Shown piece after piece: positions 8,732-16,735 of a stretch of 64,000 nucleotides of DNA (positions are counted from its first letter, which is position 1; every line of letters starts with the position of its first letter). Both the position numbers and the translations under genes were made by a program. Where the stretch lies: the NCBI RefSeq assembly GCF_041929345.1, contig NZ_JBHFNQ010000194.1:4301-68300 (forward strand). Direction: 5' to 3'. This DNA is from Floridanema aerugineum. Its GTDB lineage: Bacteria > Cyanobacteriota > Cyanobacteriia > Cyanobacteriales > Aerosakkonemataceae. The notes under the pieces were generated by a model. It did not search any database. It had not been told where the DNA came from and worked only from the letters and a program-made list of their open reading frames with translations.

Positions 8732-8918
8732 GTTGGTAGTGGGTAGTTGGTAGTTGGTAGTCGCTAGTCGGCAAACAATTAATTACCTACAATTCCCCTA
8801 AAACTCACCCCTTAACAAATTCAAAAGTGATAATTCAAAAATCAAAACACTTCCATTTTGTTTTTTGAACTTAACACCTTGAATTGTTACAGGGGTGATT
8901 TCTTTATCCACCCTTCGT

Positions 8919-8948
8919 AGGGTGCGTTAGCGCTAGCGTAACGCACCT
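8919..8948. repeat. palindromic repeat (GGTGCGTTAGC family)
   Basis: GGGTGCGTTAGC and GCGTAACGCACC form an inverted pair around a GCGCTAGC centre. A second member is at 13674-13700. It lies immediately upstream of the small gene at 8974 and may have displaced that gene's original 5' end. Confidence 0.75.
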
Positions 8949-8973
8949 TACCCAAATCTCTAGAAAAAAGCTG

Positions 8974-9306
8974 TTGAGCAAAAAACAGAGAATTACCACA
9001 AATTTACCACCTTCTGTAGACAATGCACCTCCAGAAATCCAAACTGAATTGTTATCATTGCAGACTTTACCAATAGATGAATTACTAAAAATTGCCCATA
9101 GCAAAGTTGCCTTGAATCAACAAGAACGTCATGAGGAATTGTTCGAGAAAAACCAAATTGGTGAAATTAGTTCTCCAGAACGGCAAGAACTTCGAGAATT
9201 AAGTTTAGCTGCTGATAAGTTGATGCTGAAAAAAGCTTATGCTTGGGCAATTTTACGTTGGCGTGGTTATCGGATGCCCACATTAGAAGAATTGCCAAAG
9301 GAATAA
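8974..9306 (+). CDS. small conserved cyanobacterial protein of unknown function
   Basis: The product is 110 residues, mostly helical and charged, with segments such as LPIDELLKIAHSKV, ERQELRELSLAADKLMLKKAYAW and LRWRGYRMPTLEELP. I do not recognise a named domain. There is no ATG in the open frame; the best start is TTG at 8974 and the upstream 50 bases hold a palindromic repeat. The gene may have lost its native 5' end, or an unusual start is used. Confidence 0.55.
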   Translation: MSKKQRITTNLPPSVDNAPPEIQTELLSLQTLPIDELLKIAHSKVALNQQERHEELFEKNQIGEISSPERQELRELSLAADKLMLKKAYAWAILRWRGYRMPTLEELPKE

Positions 9307-9327
9307 TTGTTTGGTATTGATTTTATT

Positions 9328-12219
9328 TTAATTTATTCCTAGTTGTTGCTTTAAAGCTTGCGGCACATTTTCAGATGTTTCCAAACCCTGAACATTTTCC
9401 CAATTTGTATATTCATTCCAGGCAATATTTTGTAGATTTGTTTTGTAAATTTGGGTATTACCGAAAATATCCGTAAGGCTAGAACTACTGAGGTTTGCGC
9501 GACTGAGGTTTGCGCCACTGAGGTTTGCGCGACTGAGGTCTGCGCCACTGAGGTCTGCGCGACTGAGGTTTGCGCCACTGAGGTCTGCGCCACTGAGGTT
9601 TGCGCGACTGAGGTCTGCGCCACTGAGGTATGCGCCACTGAGGTATGCGCGACTGAGGTTTGCGCCACTGAGGTTTGCGCCACTGAGGTATGCGCCACTG
9701 AGGTATGCGCCACTGAGGTATGCGCGACTGAGGTATGCGCGACTGAGGTTTGCGCGACTGAGGTCTGCGCCACTGAGGTCTGCGCCACTGAGGTCTGCGC
9801 CACTGAGGTCTGCGCCACTGAGAGAAGAACCAACCATTTTTAAAAAGGCAGTAACGCTAATACAATGGCTGTAACCAATAATCTTAAGCAATCGCACTGC
9901 ATCAAAACTATCAGTATCTTTCTCACCACAAGGATAAAAAGCAATTTTATCTTTTAAATCTTCTTTTGACTGAGCATAACGATTTAACTCCAAAAGTAAA
10001 ATCATCACATTCAGTCCAGCATAAATATCCACTTGTCGCAGTCCTAAACTTAGTGTTTTCAGTTGCTCCCGCAGTGCTAACATCTTTTTTTGAGGCAAGT
10101 TCTCTGGAAATGTGTCGATAAACTCACCATCACACCAACGGAAATAGAAATTTTCCAACCGTTTAAACAACTGTTCGGGGCGAAATTCATCACTAGCAGT
10201 TAACAACGCCATCAAATAATCTACAATTTCTGGAGTCAGCCCACCATAACCCAATAAATCATAAATTTCCCAGTCCATTCGCTCAGTAGAAACATTAAAT
10301 TCCTGATAGCGTTTAGTTCCCGGTTGCGTCCAATCAATCAAGCTTTCTTTCAAGCGTTCAGCACATAAAAATTCCCCAAAACTTTTGTGACAAAACTCAA
10401 CTGAACCTTCCTTATCACCCGCCGCAGGTTGCAAGTAAAAAGCCGCCAAAGCATTTTTTAAAGCATCATTTCCATGTTGCTCTCTAGCTTTCTGAATTAA
10501 CCCAATCGCTGTATCATCACCCTTTAAACGTGATTCAATCATCTGCATTGCTGCACATTCCCCACCTGATTGCACCACGCATAAACCCGCCTCAGAAAGA
10601 ACGCGCCGTAAACCTTCTGTTTCCTGTCCTGTTAATTCTCGGTTAAGCCATTCCTCTCGTTGTTTTGTTAGCACCCATTCCAAAGATTGCTCATAAACTT
10701 TAATTTTTGCTGCTGCACTGCTAGCACCTGCAAACATTTCCACTGTTAACTTACCATCTCGGTGCATCGCTGCCAAAAGATACAGCAATAAAGGCTCTTT
10801 CGCTAATTCATTCGGAACTTTTTCTGGACAGCTTTTATCTTGTAAAAATTGCTGAAATGCAGAAGTTTTATCTGTGCCAAATATCTGCGACCATTTAATA
10901 AACCATCGCTGCTGAAGTTGGTCATCCATTGGTAGTAATTCCACCCGTTCTAAGTTAGGTGGCATTCTGCCTTCAATTCCTTGTAAAGCCAAAGGTCTAC
11001 CAGTAATTAAAACCCGATGTCCTCTTTCTGGGTTGCGCTTGCAGCTACTTTGAAAATCATCAACTTGCCAAAGAAAATCTTTTAATCCTTGGCTGTTTCC
11101 CCTCTCCAGCAACAATTCATCAAACCCATCCAGCAAAAACAAAAATCTGGTGTTTCTATCCGTCAACCAACCATCATCACTAGTAGAAAAATCCCAACCA
11201 ACTGCTGCTTGTAATGTCTTTTCAAAACTTTTCTCAAATGTCCTGATATCGCGCAATCGAATTAAAATTGGTGTCCAAACTGGATGTAAATGCTGTCTCA
11301 CCCAATCAGCAAACATCCGACAAAAAACGCTTTTTCCTCTTCCTGGGCTTCCTTGGATAAACATTACTTTATCAAGTTTTTGTTCATCTGCAAGAATTGT
11401 CTTAGCCCAGGTTTCTATTTCTCCAGAATCAGCTTTTTCATCTATTTCACCATTAGCATTTACAGGTTTTACTTTTAAAGGTACATAAATTTCCTGAAAT
11501 GTAAAATTTTCAGCAAATACTTTTTCTAATGGTTTTGTAGCAATTTGATTTTCTAAGTAAGTAGTGATGCTGCTATATTTACTAGAGGAACTATTTCCAC
11601 TAATGTATGCTTTGGTTAGTTGTCTTACAGAATCTTCTGAATCCTGCAAAGCTTTAATTAAATGTCGCTGAGTTCCCCAAGCTACCCAGCCTGTCAAAAT
11701 ACTAGCTTCTTGCTGATTAATTCCTGCTTGTTGTAACTGAGTTAATAATAGTTGATTAAATGCTTGGGCTAATTCAGATTCAGTGAAGTAGGAAAGAGCT
11801 TTTCTAGCCAGATATTCATCAATTTGTAATTCTCCTAACTGTTCAATCTGTTGTTTAATGATATCGCTTATAGGAGTTGCACCCAGTTTCCGTAACAAAT
11901 CATTAGTCTTTGCCAACTCATCGAAACTTTCTAAATAAGCTAAAGGAACAGCAACACTTACGCATTCTTCTAACGTTAGTTCTTTGTTGTTTTTATCCCG
12001 GTAAAACCTAATTCCCTTAGCGGCAATTCCCGCAAAAGATAGACCCGCTACAGCTATACTAGCAGGGGATAATGAAGAACCTAAAAAACCTAATGCAATA
12101 GCAAATTCTAATGCAGTTTTAGAAACCTCTGCACTAGCTTCTACTGCTCCAGTTGGACGGCATAATTCTTTTAAATCAGTGTTTAAAAACTGCCAAATTT
12201 TCTTTAACTGCGTCGCCAT
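9328..12219 (-). CDS. NACHT-type STAND NTPase with C-terminal pentapeptide repeats
   Basis: The 963-residue product begins with a helical region with hydrophobic stretches (about 30-70). A NACHT NTPase follows, with Walker A GSPGRGKS near residue 290 and Walker B FLFLLDGFDE near 365. A helical arm leads to about 22 consecutive pentapeptides of the type LSGAD/LSRAN/LSGAY at about 799-909, and a short tail ends the protein. NACHT proteins of this class are STAND signalling ATPases, and several bacterial ones act in phage defence; for this one that role is inference. The pentapeptide part forms a right-handed beta solenoid and could be the ligand sensor. No partner gene is adjacent. ATG start at 12219. 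Confidence 0.88.
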   Translation of the reverse strand: MATQLKKIWQFLNTDLKELCRPTGAVEASAEVSKTALEFAIALGFLGSSLSPASIAVAGLSFAGIAAKGIRFYRDKNNKELTLEECVSVAVPLAYLESFDELAKTNDLLRKLGATPISDIIKQQIEQLGELQIDEYLARKALSYFTESELAQAFNQLLLTQLQQAGINQQEASILTGWVAWGTQRHLIKALQDSEDSVRQLTKAYISGNSSSSKYSSITTYLENQIATKPLEKVFAENFTFQEIYVPLKVKPVNANGEIDEKADSGEIETWAKTILADEQKLDKVMFIQGSPGRGKSVFCRMFADWVRQHLHPVWTPILIRLRDIRTFEKSFEKTLQAAVGWDFSTSDDGWLTDRNTRFLFLLDGFDELLLERGNSQGLKDFLWQVDDFQSSCKRNPERGHRVLITGRPLALQGIEGRMPPNLERVELLPMDDQLQQRWFIKWSQIFGTDKTSAFQQFLQDKSCPEKVPNELAKEPLLLYLLAAMHRDGKLTVEMFAGASSAAAKIKVYEQSLEWVLTKQREEWLNRELTGQETEGLRRVLSEAGLCVVQSGGECAAMQMIESRLKGDDTAIGLIQKAREQHGNDALKNALAAFYLQPAAGDKEGSVEFCHKSFGEFLCAERLKESLIDWTQPGTKRYQEFNVSTERMDWEIYDLLGYGGLTPEIVDYLMALLTASDEFRPEQLFKRLENFYFRWCDGEFIDTFPENLPQKKMLALREQLKTLSLGLRQVDIYAGLNVMILLLELNRYAQSKEDLKDKIAFYPCGEKDTDSFDAVRLLKIIGYSHCISVTAFLKMVGSSLSGADLSGADLSGADLSGADLSRANLSRAYLSRAYLSGAYLSGAYLSGANLSGANLSRAYLSGAYLSGADLSRANLSGADLSGANLSRADLSGADLSRANLSGANLSRANLSSSSLTDIFGNTQIYKTNLQNIAWNEYTNWENVQGLETSENVPQALKQQLGIN
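9484..9821. repeat. 15-base tandem repeat coding for pentapeptides
   Basis: About 22 copies of a 15-base unit of the form CTGAGGTYTGCGCSA, read on the plus strand, lie in frame inside the NACHT gene. Variation is nearly confined to two positions per unit, which switch Gly/Arg and Asp/Asn/Tyr in the pentapeptide. The near-identity points to recent expansion or homogenisation. Confidence 0.9.
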
Positions 12220-12272
12220 TGCTACTTATTCGCCTTTCTTATACTGATGTCTCAAATTTAGCTGATATTAAA

Positions 12273-12324
12273 GTACGTTGTTGCGCTTCAGCGCCAGTTC
12301 TAGCGCTGAAGCGCAACAACGTAC
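12273..12324. repeat. perfect inverted repeat, 22-base arms, 8-base loop
   Basis: GTACGTTGTTGCGCTTCAGC with GC following (12273-12294) is perfectly complementary to 12303-12324, with the loop CAGTTCTA. It lies between divergently transcribed genes, so it is more likely a mobile palindromic repeat than a terminator. Confidence 0.85.
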
Positions 12325-12436
12325 CTAGAAAATTTTTGAGTTGACATTCACCTATAAAAAAACAGATAATAGTAGATTGTCTGTCTACCCCTGCTCGGAT
12401 CAGGTCAAGACATTCCAAAAGCTTGATTGGCGATCG

Positions 12437-12496
12437 GTCATGGGTAGTTGGTAATTGGTTTTCCATACCAACTACCAACTACCCATCACCCACTAC
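12437..12496. repeat. inverted short repeats (GGTAGTTGGTAATTGG type)
   Basis: TGGGTAGTTGGTAATTGG and the inverted ACCAACTACCAACTACCC face each other around the centre TTTTCCAT. Related GGTAGTTGG tracts occur at 8733-8770. Confidence 0.7.
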
Positions 12497-12535
12497 CAAT
12501 TGAGCTACCTGTACGGCCCAAATCAGCAAAAACTC

Positions 12536-12958
12536 ATGACTTACGCAATTATTGAAACAGGCGGCAAACAATTACGGGTAGAACCCGGTCGCTTTTACGA
12601 CATTGAACTACTGCACGTCGAAGCAGATGCCGAAGTAACCATTGACAAAGTTTTATTTGTTAACAATGACGGCGATGTAAGTATCGGTCAGCCCTTGGTT
12701 GCAGGTGCTACCGTTACAGGTACGGTGATGCGCCATTTTCGGGGGCGCAAAGTCCTGGTTTACAAGATGAAACCGAAAAAGAAAACCCGCAAAAAACGCG
12801 GACATCGCCAGGAAATCACTCGTTTAATGATTGATTCCATCAGTCTGAACGGTACAGTACTGGGTGGGAAGAAAGAAGAAAGCACTCCTGTAACCGCAGA
12901 AGTGGTAACTACACCCGCAGCAGAAGAAGCACCCGCAACTACAGAAGCAGCTGAATAA
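12536..12958 (+). CDS. rplU: 50S ribosomal protein L21
   Basis: The ATG at 12536 gives 140 residues beginning MTYAIIETGGKQ, the canonical L21 N-terminus, and containing the conserved KMKPKKKTRKKRGHRQ RNA-binding segment. An alanine/threonine-rich tail of about 25 residues follows, as in other cyanobacteria. The frame is open upstream to 12455, but that part encodes STRR sequence and is not L21. L21 binds 23S rRNA in the large subunit. rpmA (L27) follows 347 bases later, the usual partner, but a repeat element separates the two. Confidence 0.95.
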   Translation: MTYAIIETGGKQLRVEPGRFYDIELLHVEADAEVTIDKVLFVNNDGDVSIGQPLVAGATVTGTVMRHFRGRKVLVYKMKPKKKTRKKRGHRQEITRLMIDSISLNGTVLGGKKEESTPVTAEVVTTPAAEEAPATTEAAE

Positions 12959-12992
12959 TAGTAATACAAGTTGCTTTAGTTATGAGCCCTGG

Positions 12993-13237
12993 TTGATCCC
13001 CCTAAATCCCCCTTACCAAGGGGGACTTTGAAAGGAGTTCCCCCCTTACCAAGGGGGACTTTGAAAGGAGTTCCCCCCTTACCAAGGGGGACTTTGAAAG
13101 GAGTTCCCCCCTTACCAAGGGGGACTTTGAAAGGAGTTCCCCCCTTACCAAGGGGGACTTTAAATCTGGTTCCCTCCTTACCAAGGGCGACTTTAAATCT
13201 GGTTCCCCCCTTGTTAAGGGGGGTTAGGGGGGATCAA
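12993..13237. repeat. repeat element with inverted ends and 33-base tandem core, between rplU and rpmA
   Basis: The element starts TTGATCCCCCTAAATCCCCC and ends with the related inverse GGGGTTAGGGGGGATCAA. Between the ends are seven head-to-tail copies of a 33-base unit (CCCCCTTACCAAGGGGGACT plus TTGAAAGGAGTTC), the last two diverging to TTTAAATCTGGTT. Each unit contains the hairpin CCCCCTTACCAAGGGGG. A single-unit relative lies inside a GTPase gene at 48948-48981. Confidence 0.9.
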
Positions 13238-13305
13238 AGCGATAATCTTGGTAACTAGCAACTTGAGTTAGTAGAAAGTAGAAGTAGATAGATTAGGAAG
13301 GAAAA

Positions 13306-13596
13306 ATGGCTCATAAGAAAGGTACTGGTAGTACGCGCAACGGGCGCGACTCTAACGCCCAGCGTTTAGGTGTTAAGCGCTACGGTGGTCAAGTTGTTCG
13401 CGCTGGAAATATTTTAGTTCGCCAACGGGGAACTAAGTTCCATCCTGGTAATAATGTCGGTATCGGTGGCGATGATACTTTATTTGCCCTCATCGATGGC
13501 ATTGTTACTTTTGAAAGAAAGGGTAGAACTCGCAAGAAAATTAGCGTTTATGCTGTTCCTGCTGCTGAAGCAGAAACCGCAGCTGTTACAGCTTAA
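13306..13596 (+). CDS. rpmA: 50S ribosomal protein L27
   Basis: The 96-residue product begins MAHKKGTGSTRNGRDSNAQR and continues through LGVKRYGGQ, the conserved L27 N-terminus that reaches the peptidyl-transferase centre. GAAGGAAAA just before the ATG at 13306 is a good ribosome-binding site. It follows rplU, as in most bacteria, but the tandem repeat element between them may reduce read-through. A terminator hairpin lies just downstream. Confidence 0.96.
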   Translation: MAHKKGTGSTRNGRDSNAQRLGVKRYGGQVVRAGNILVRQRGTKFHPGNNVGIGGDDTLFALIDGIVTFERKGRTRKKISVYAVPAAEAETAAVTA

Positions 13597-13619
13597 TGCT
13601 AATTGAACCCCACCCCCAA

Positions 13620-13652
13620 CCCCCTCCCCGCTTGCGAGGAGGGGGCTTTTTT
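13620..13652 (+). terminator. rho-independent terminator after rpmA
   Basis: CCCCCTCC (13620-13627) pairs with GGAGGGGG (13638-13645) across a 10-base loop and is followed by CTTTTTTG. The location 24 bases after the rpmA stop supports a terminator. Confidence 0.8.
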
Positions 13653-13673
13653 GAAGTTTTTTCCTGGGGGGAT

Positions 13674-13700
13674 GGTGCGTTACGCTATGGCTAACGCACC
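13674..13700. repeat. palindromic repeat (GGTGCGTTAGC family), second copy
   Basis: GGTGCGTTACGC and GGCTAACGCACC pair around a short TAT centre; compare 8919-8948. Confidence 0.75.
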
Positions 13701-13825
13701 CTACTTTGCTTTTTTTTGATATCCGGCTTCTTGAAGAAGTTGGGGATCTATATGGGTACTAAAGAGATTATGATTTCTTATTAGTGTATGTAAGCTAGTG
13801 CAGAGTTGTAGAAATAATTATTACC

Positions 13826-13901
13826 CAGAGGCAGAGCCTCTGTGGTTCGTTACCAGGTTGAACCTGGTAACGAGATTAGAGATTACTGGAGGTTCTACTT
13901 T
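13826..13901. repeat. compound palindromic repeat (AGGCNGAGCCT / CCAGGTTNAACCTGG), copy 1
   Basis: CAGAGGCAGAGCCTCTG at 13826-13842 is followed by a CGTTACCAGGTTGAACCTGG palindrome at 13848-13872 and a GGAGGTTCTAC half-site at 13888. The same three-part arrangement recurs at 35932-36002 and, without the first part, at 56309-56358. Confidence 0.8.
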
Positions 13902-13973
13902 ACCTTGGAATCTTCTGCCCTCTGCCTTTCTAAATGAGTAACTCCTCAAGAAAATCAGGTTTAAAAAAAAGTT

Positions 13974-14957
13974 ATGTTTCCAATTCATCGCCCCCGCCGT
14001 CTCCGCACTTCTTCTCAGTTACGCCGTATGGTGCGGGAAACTGTTCTGACGACGAATGATTTAATATATCCTCTGTTTGCTGTTCCTGGTCAAGCTATTG
14101 CTAAGGAAGTGAAGTCAATGCCAGGAGTTTATCAACTTTCGGTGGATAAGATTGTGGAGGAAGCGAAGGAAGTTTACGATTTGGGGATTCCGGGTATTAT
14201 TCTGTTTGGGATTCCTGAAGATAAGGATGCTGATGCTACTGGCGCTTGGCATGATTGCGGGATTGTGCAGAAGGCGGCGACTGCTGTTAAGGAAGCGGTT
14301 CCTGATTTGGTGGTGATTGCTGATACCTGTCTTTGTGAGTATACGAGTCACGGTCACTGCGGTTATTTGCAGGTTGGCGATTTGTCGGGGCGGGTGTTGA
14401 ATGACCCGACTTTGGAATTGTTGAAGAAGACTGCGGTTTCTCAGGCTAAGGCGGGGGCGGATATTATTGCGCCTTCGGGTATGATGGATGGTTTTGTGCA
14501 GGCGATTCGCGTGGCTTTGGATGAGGCTGGGTATCTGGATACACCGATTTTGTCTTATGCGGCTAAGTATGCTTCGGCTTATTATGGGCCTTTCCGGGAT
14601 GCTGCTGAGTCTACACCACAATTTGGCGATCGCAGAACCTACCAAATGGACCCCGGTAACGCCCGCGAAGCCCTCAAGGAAATCGCTTTAGATATCGCTG
14701 AAGGTGCTGATATGCTCATGGTTAAGCCTGCTTTAGCTTACATGGATGTCATCTGGCGTGTTAAGGAAGCTAGTAATTTGCCTGTTGCGGCTTACAATGT
14801 TTCTGGCGAATATTCTATGGTGAAAGCTGCCGCCCTTAACGGTTGGATTGATGAAGAACGGGTGGTAATGGAAACTTTAACTAGCTTTAAACGTGCTGGT
14901 TCTGATTTAATATTGACTTACCATGCCAAAGATGCGGCTCGTTGGTTGAATGATTAA
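13974..14957 (+). CDS. hemB: delta-aminolevulinic acid dehydratase (porphobilinogen synthase)
   Basis: The 327-residue enzyme condenses two molecules of 5-aminolevulinate to porphobilinogen, the second committed step of heme and chlorophyll synthesis. The two active-site lysines are K198 (SYAAKYAS) and K251 (MVKPALAY). The cysteine triad C119, C121 and C129 in DTCLCEYTSHGHCG indicates a zinc-type active site. Start ATG at 13974, beginning MFPIHRPRRLR, and length are normal for the family. Codon use in the middle of the gene is richer in G than in the neighbouring genes. Confidence 0.96.
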   Translation: MFPIHRPRRLRTSSQLRRMVRETVLTTNDLIYPLFAVPGQAIAKEVKSMPGVYQLSVDKIVEEAKEVYDLGIPGIILFGIPEDKDADATGAWHDCGIVQKAATAVKEAVPDLVVIADTCLCEYTSHGHCGYLQVGDLSGRVLNDPTLELLKKTAVSQAKAGADIIAPSGMMDGFVQAIRVALDEAGYLDTPILSYAAKYASAYYGPFRDAAESTPQFGDRRTYQMDPGNAREALKEIALDIAEGADMLMVKPALAYMDVIWRVKEASNLPVAAYNVSGEYSMVKAAALNGWIDEERVVMETLTSFKRAGSDLILTYHAKDAARWLND

Positions 14958-15281
14958 TTTATTAGTCATTGGTCATTTGTCATTAGTCATAGAGTAGGGG
15001 CGAAGCATTCCGGCAATAATTTGTTGGTTGGCGCTAAAGATATGTACCGGAATGCTTCGCCCCTACTACAAATCAAAAACAACAGTTTGTGACCGTGTGG
15101 AGTATAACTAGTTGGTAGTTTGTGGTAGGAAATTATCATCACTACTAAAAATAAATAACCAATGACAAATGACAGATGACCAATGACCAATGACTAAAAG
15201 AATTTCAGTGTTTTTAGACACCACACAAACCCCGGTTTAATTAGTAAAATAACTCGGTAAGATACTGGGGGTTATTAAGGA
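14958..15281. other. intergenic repeat cluster between hemB and a GNAT gene
   Basis: Heptamer STRRs (TAGTCAT, TGGTCAT) at 14961-14990 face inverted heptamers at 15158-15196. Between them is an inverted-repeat element at 14994-15066. No gene is visible; the GNAT promoter probably lies in 15200-15281. Confidence 0.6.
14994..15066. repeat. 73-base inverted-repeat element with 20-base arms
   Basis: GTAGGGGCGAAGCATTCCGG at 14994-15013 is perfectly complementary to 15047-15066. The 33-base centre is not palindromic. It has the form of a small non-coding palindromic element. Confidence 0.85.
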
Positions 15282-15755
15282 ATGAAGTGTGGTCAAATTC
15301 GGGTTTGCGATCGCCAATCAGATGTAGATATTGTCCAGCTACAAGCATTATTTAAACTCGCTGCTTTTTGGGCGCAAAATCGATCGCTTGAGGATTGGGA
15401 AATTGCGATCGCCAACAGCGATCCCGTAATTAGTATTTGGGATGACGATCGCTTAATTGGATTTACTAGAGCTACTTCTGATTGCGTTTTTCGCGCTACA
15501 ATTTGGGATGTGGTAATTCACCCTGATTATCGAGGTCAAGGTTTAGGACGAAAATTAATCGAAACTTTGCTCGATCATCCCCGCGTTCGGCGCGTGGAAA
15601 GAGTTTATTTAATGACTACTTATCAACAGGGATTTTATCTCAAGTTGGGGTTTGAATTTCCTAACCCTAGCACTGCTATGGTACTCTACAATCAACGCCG
15701 AATTAATGCTGCTTCCGCAAAAGCGATCGAGCAAATGTTTGAAAAAACTATCTAA
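15282..15755 (+). CDS. GNAT family N-acetyltransferase
   Basis: The 157-residue protein has the GNAT fold: beta strands around LIGFTRATSDCVFRATIWDV and the acetyl-CoA pyrophosphate-binding motif HPDYRGQGLGRKL at about residues 86-98. The central segment (GFTRATSD, ATIWDVVIHPD) is shared with the Ycf52/SNAT-type protein at 21169-21696, so the two are paralogues. The acceptor substrate is unknown. The gene overlaps by four bases, tail to tail, with the kinase-like gene at 15752. AAGG lies immediately upstream of the ATG. Confidence 0.85.
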   Translation: MKCGQIRVCDRQSDVDIVQLQALFKLAAFWAQNRSLEDWEIAIANSDPVISIWDDDRLIGFTRATSDCVFRATIWDVVIHPDYRGQGLGRKLIETLLDHPRVRRVERVYLMTTYQQGFYLKLGFEFPNPSTAMVLYNQRRINAASAKAIEQMFEKTI

Positions 15756-16582
15756 CTTTCAGCATCAAGTATTTCCTTTTTACACCAAGGAATGGAACAC
15801 TGAATTTTGGTAAATTTTGCATCAGCCGAAGGAACTGCGATAACTTCTAAATGCCCTTTCATTAATTCCAGGATAGTTTGACTCATCATCAAAGATAATC
15901 CGGGTGAAAGGGTAAAATCTTCATTCAAAGGTAAGGGTTCTTTGTCTTCTGCTGAAATGCCTTTTAATAAATCTATAGGTTCACTTAAAGCTTCTGCTGG
16001 GCGTTCATCTTCCACCCAAATATTAACATATTCGGTTGCTGGCTCTAAATGTACACAAACTCGTACATTTATCGGTTCTGGATATTTTAGTGGAGTATCT
16101 ACTAAGTTTAATAATACCTGTCTTAACCAGCGCGGATCTGCTAATACAAAAATTTCTGGTGCGGGTGCTTCAATGGTTAACCGATGATTGCGATTTGCTG
16201 CTTGTAAATGAGTTAAATCGTAGACTTGAGAGAGAATTTCTGCTAATTGTAAAGGTTGAATATCTAATCGATTAGTACCATATTCTGTGCGAGAAACATT
16301 GAGAATTTCATCGATTAACCCTACTAGTTTTAAAGCTGAAGCATGAGCTTGTTGGACAAATTCTCGTTCTTCTTCGGGACTTTCACACAAATCAGAAATA
16401 ATTAATTGGTGCAGACCGATTAGACTATTTAAAGGCGAGCGCAATTCATGGGAAATTCTTGCCAAAAAACCTGCTTTAAATTGGCTCATTTCCGCAGCCA
16501 GATGATAAGCTGCATTAGTCAGCTTAAGTTGTTCAGAAAGAGCAGAAACACTAGGTTGAGAATCTTGAGGTTTGTTCATCAA
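15752..16582 (-). CDS. histidine-kinase-like protein without sensor domain, degenerate ATP-binding motifs
   Basis: The 276-residue protein has a clear HisKA dimerisation domain with the phospho-acceptor histidine in FLARISHELRSPLNSLIG (near residue 45), then a HATPase-like domain. The N-box reads QVLLNLVDTPLKYPE instead of the usual NLxxNAIKF, and the G1 region reads VEDERPAE rather than DxGxG, so the catalytic Asn and glycines appear to be lost. It has no sensor or membrane segment and no adjacent response regulator. It may act as an adaptor or a phospho-acceptor rather than as an active kinase. ATG at 16582. Confidence 0.75.
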   Translation of the reverse strand: MMNKPQDSQPSVSALSEQLKLTNAAYHLAAEMSQFKAGFLARISHELRSPLNSLIGLHQLIISDLCESPEEEREFVQQAHASALKLVGLIDEILNVSRTEYGTNRLDIQPLQLAEILSQVYDLTHLQAANRNHRLTIEAPAPEIFVLADPRWLRQVLLNLVDTPLKYPEPINVRVCVHLEPATEYVNIWVEDERPAEALSEPIDLLKGISAEDKEPLPLNEDFTLSPGLSLMMSQTILELMKGHLEVIAVPSADAKFTKIQCSIPWCKKEILDAES

Positions 16583-16735
16583 AATGAGAATCTAAAAATT
16601 AGATATTAAACTGTTTACTTTCGCCAAATTAAATCTATCAAATTTCTAGCTCAGCAAGGCAATAATAATTTACCACTTGCCAAAGGTTAAAGAACTCTGG
16701 ATCAGCTTTTTTTTACCTTCAGCCTTGGAGCCTTC

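Larger units (their letters stand above)
12220..12535. other. 316-base divergent intergenic region with two repeat elements
   Basis: This stretch separates the NACHT gene (minus) from rplU (plus) and must contain both promoters. It holds a perfect 22-base inverted repeat at 12273-12324 and inverted STRR sequence at 12437-12496. No additional gene is visible. Confidence 0.6.
13653..13973. other. intergenic region between rpmA terminator and hemB, full of palindromic repeats
   Basis: No gene is visible. It holds members of three palindromic repeat families: GGTGCGTTACGC at 13674-13700, an imperfect CCGGCTTCTTGAAGAAGTTGG at 13722-13749, and a compound CAGAGGCAGAGCCTCTG / CGTTACCAGGTTGAACCTGG unit from 13826 to 13901. 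The hemB promoter should lie in the last 70 bases. Confidence 0.65.

Noticed and set aside
9451..9843. Plus-strand frame encoding repeated CATEV units
   Set aside because: It is the antisense of the pentapeptide-coding array of the NACHT gene and has no ribosome-binding site.
12273..12324. Terminator hairpin
   Set aside because: It lies between two divergent genes and has no T-run, so a palindromic repeat is more likely.
12993..13237. Possible CRISPR or gene in the 33-base repeats
   Set aside because: The units are contiguous with no spacers, and frames through them only encode repetitive peptides.
14115..14645. 176-codon frame opposite to hemB
   Set aside because: It is fully antisense to the conserved hemB sequence and shows no domain.
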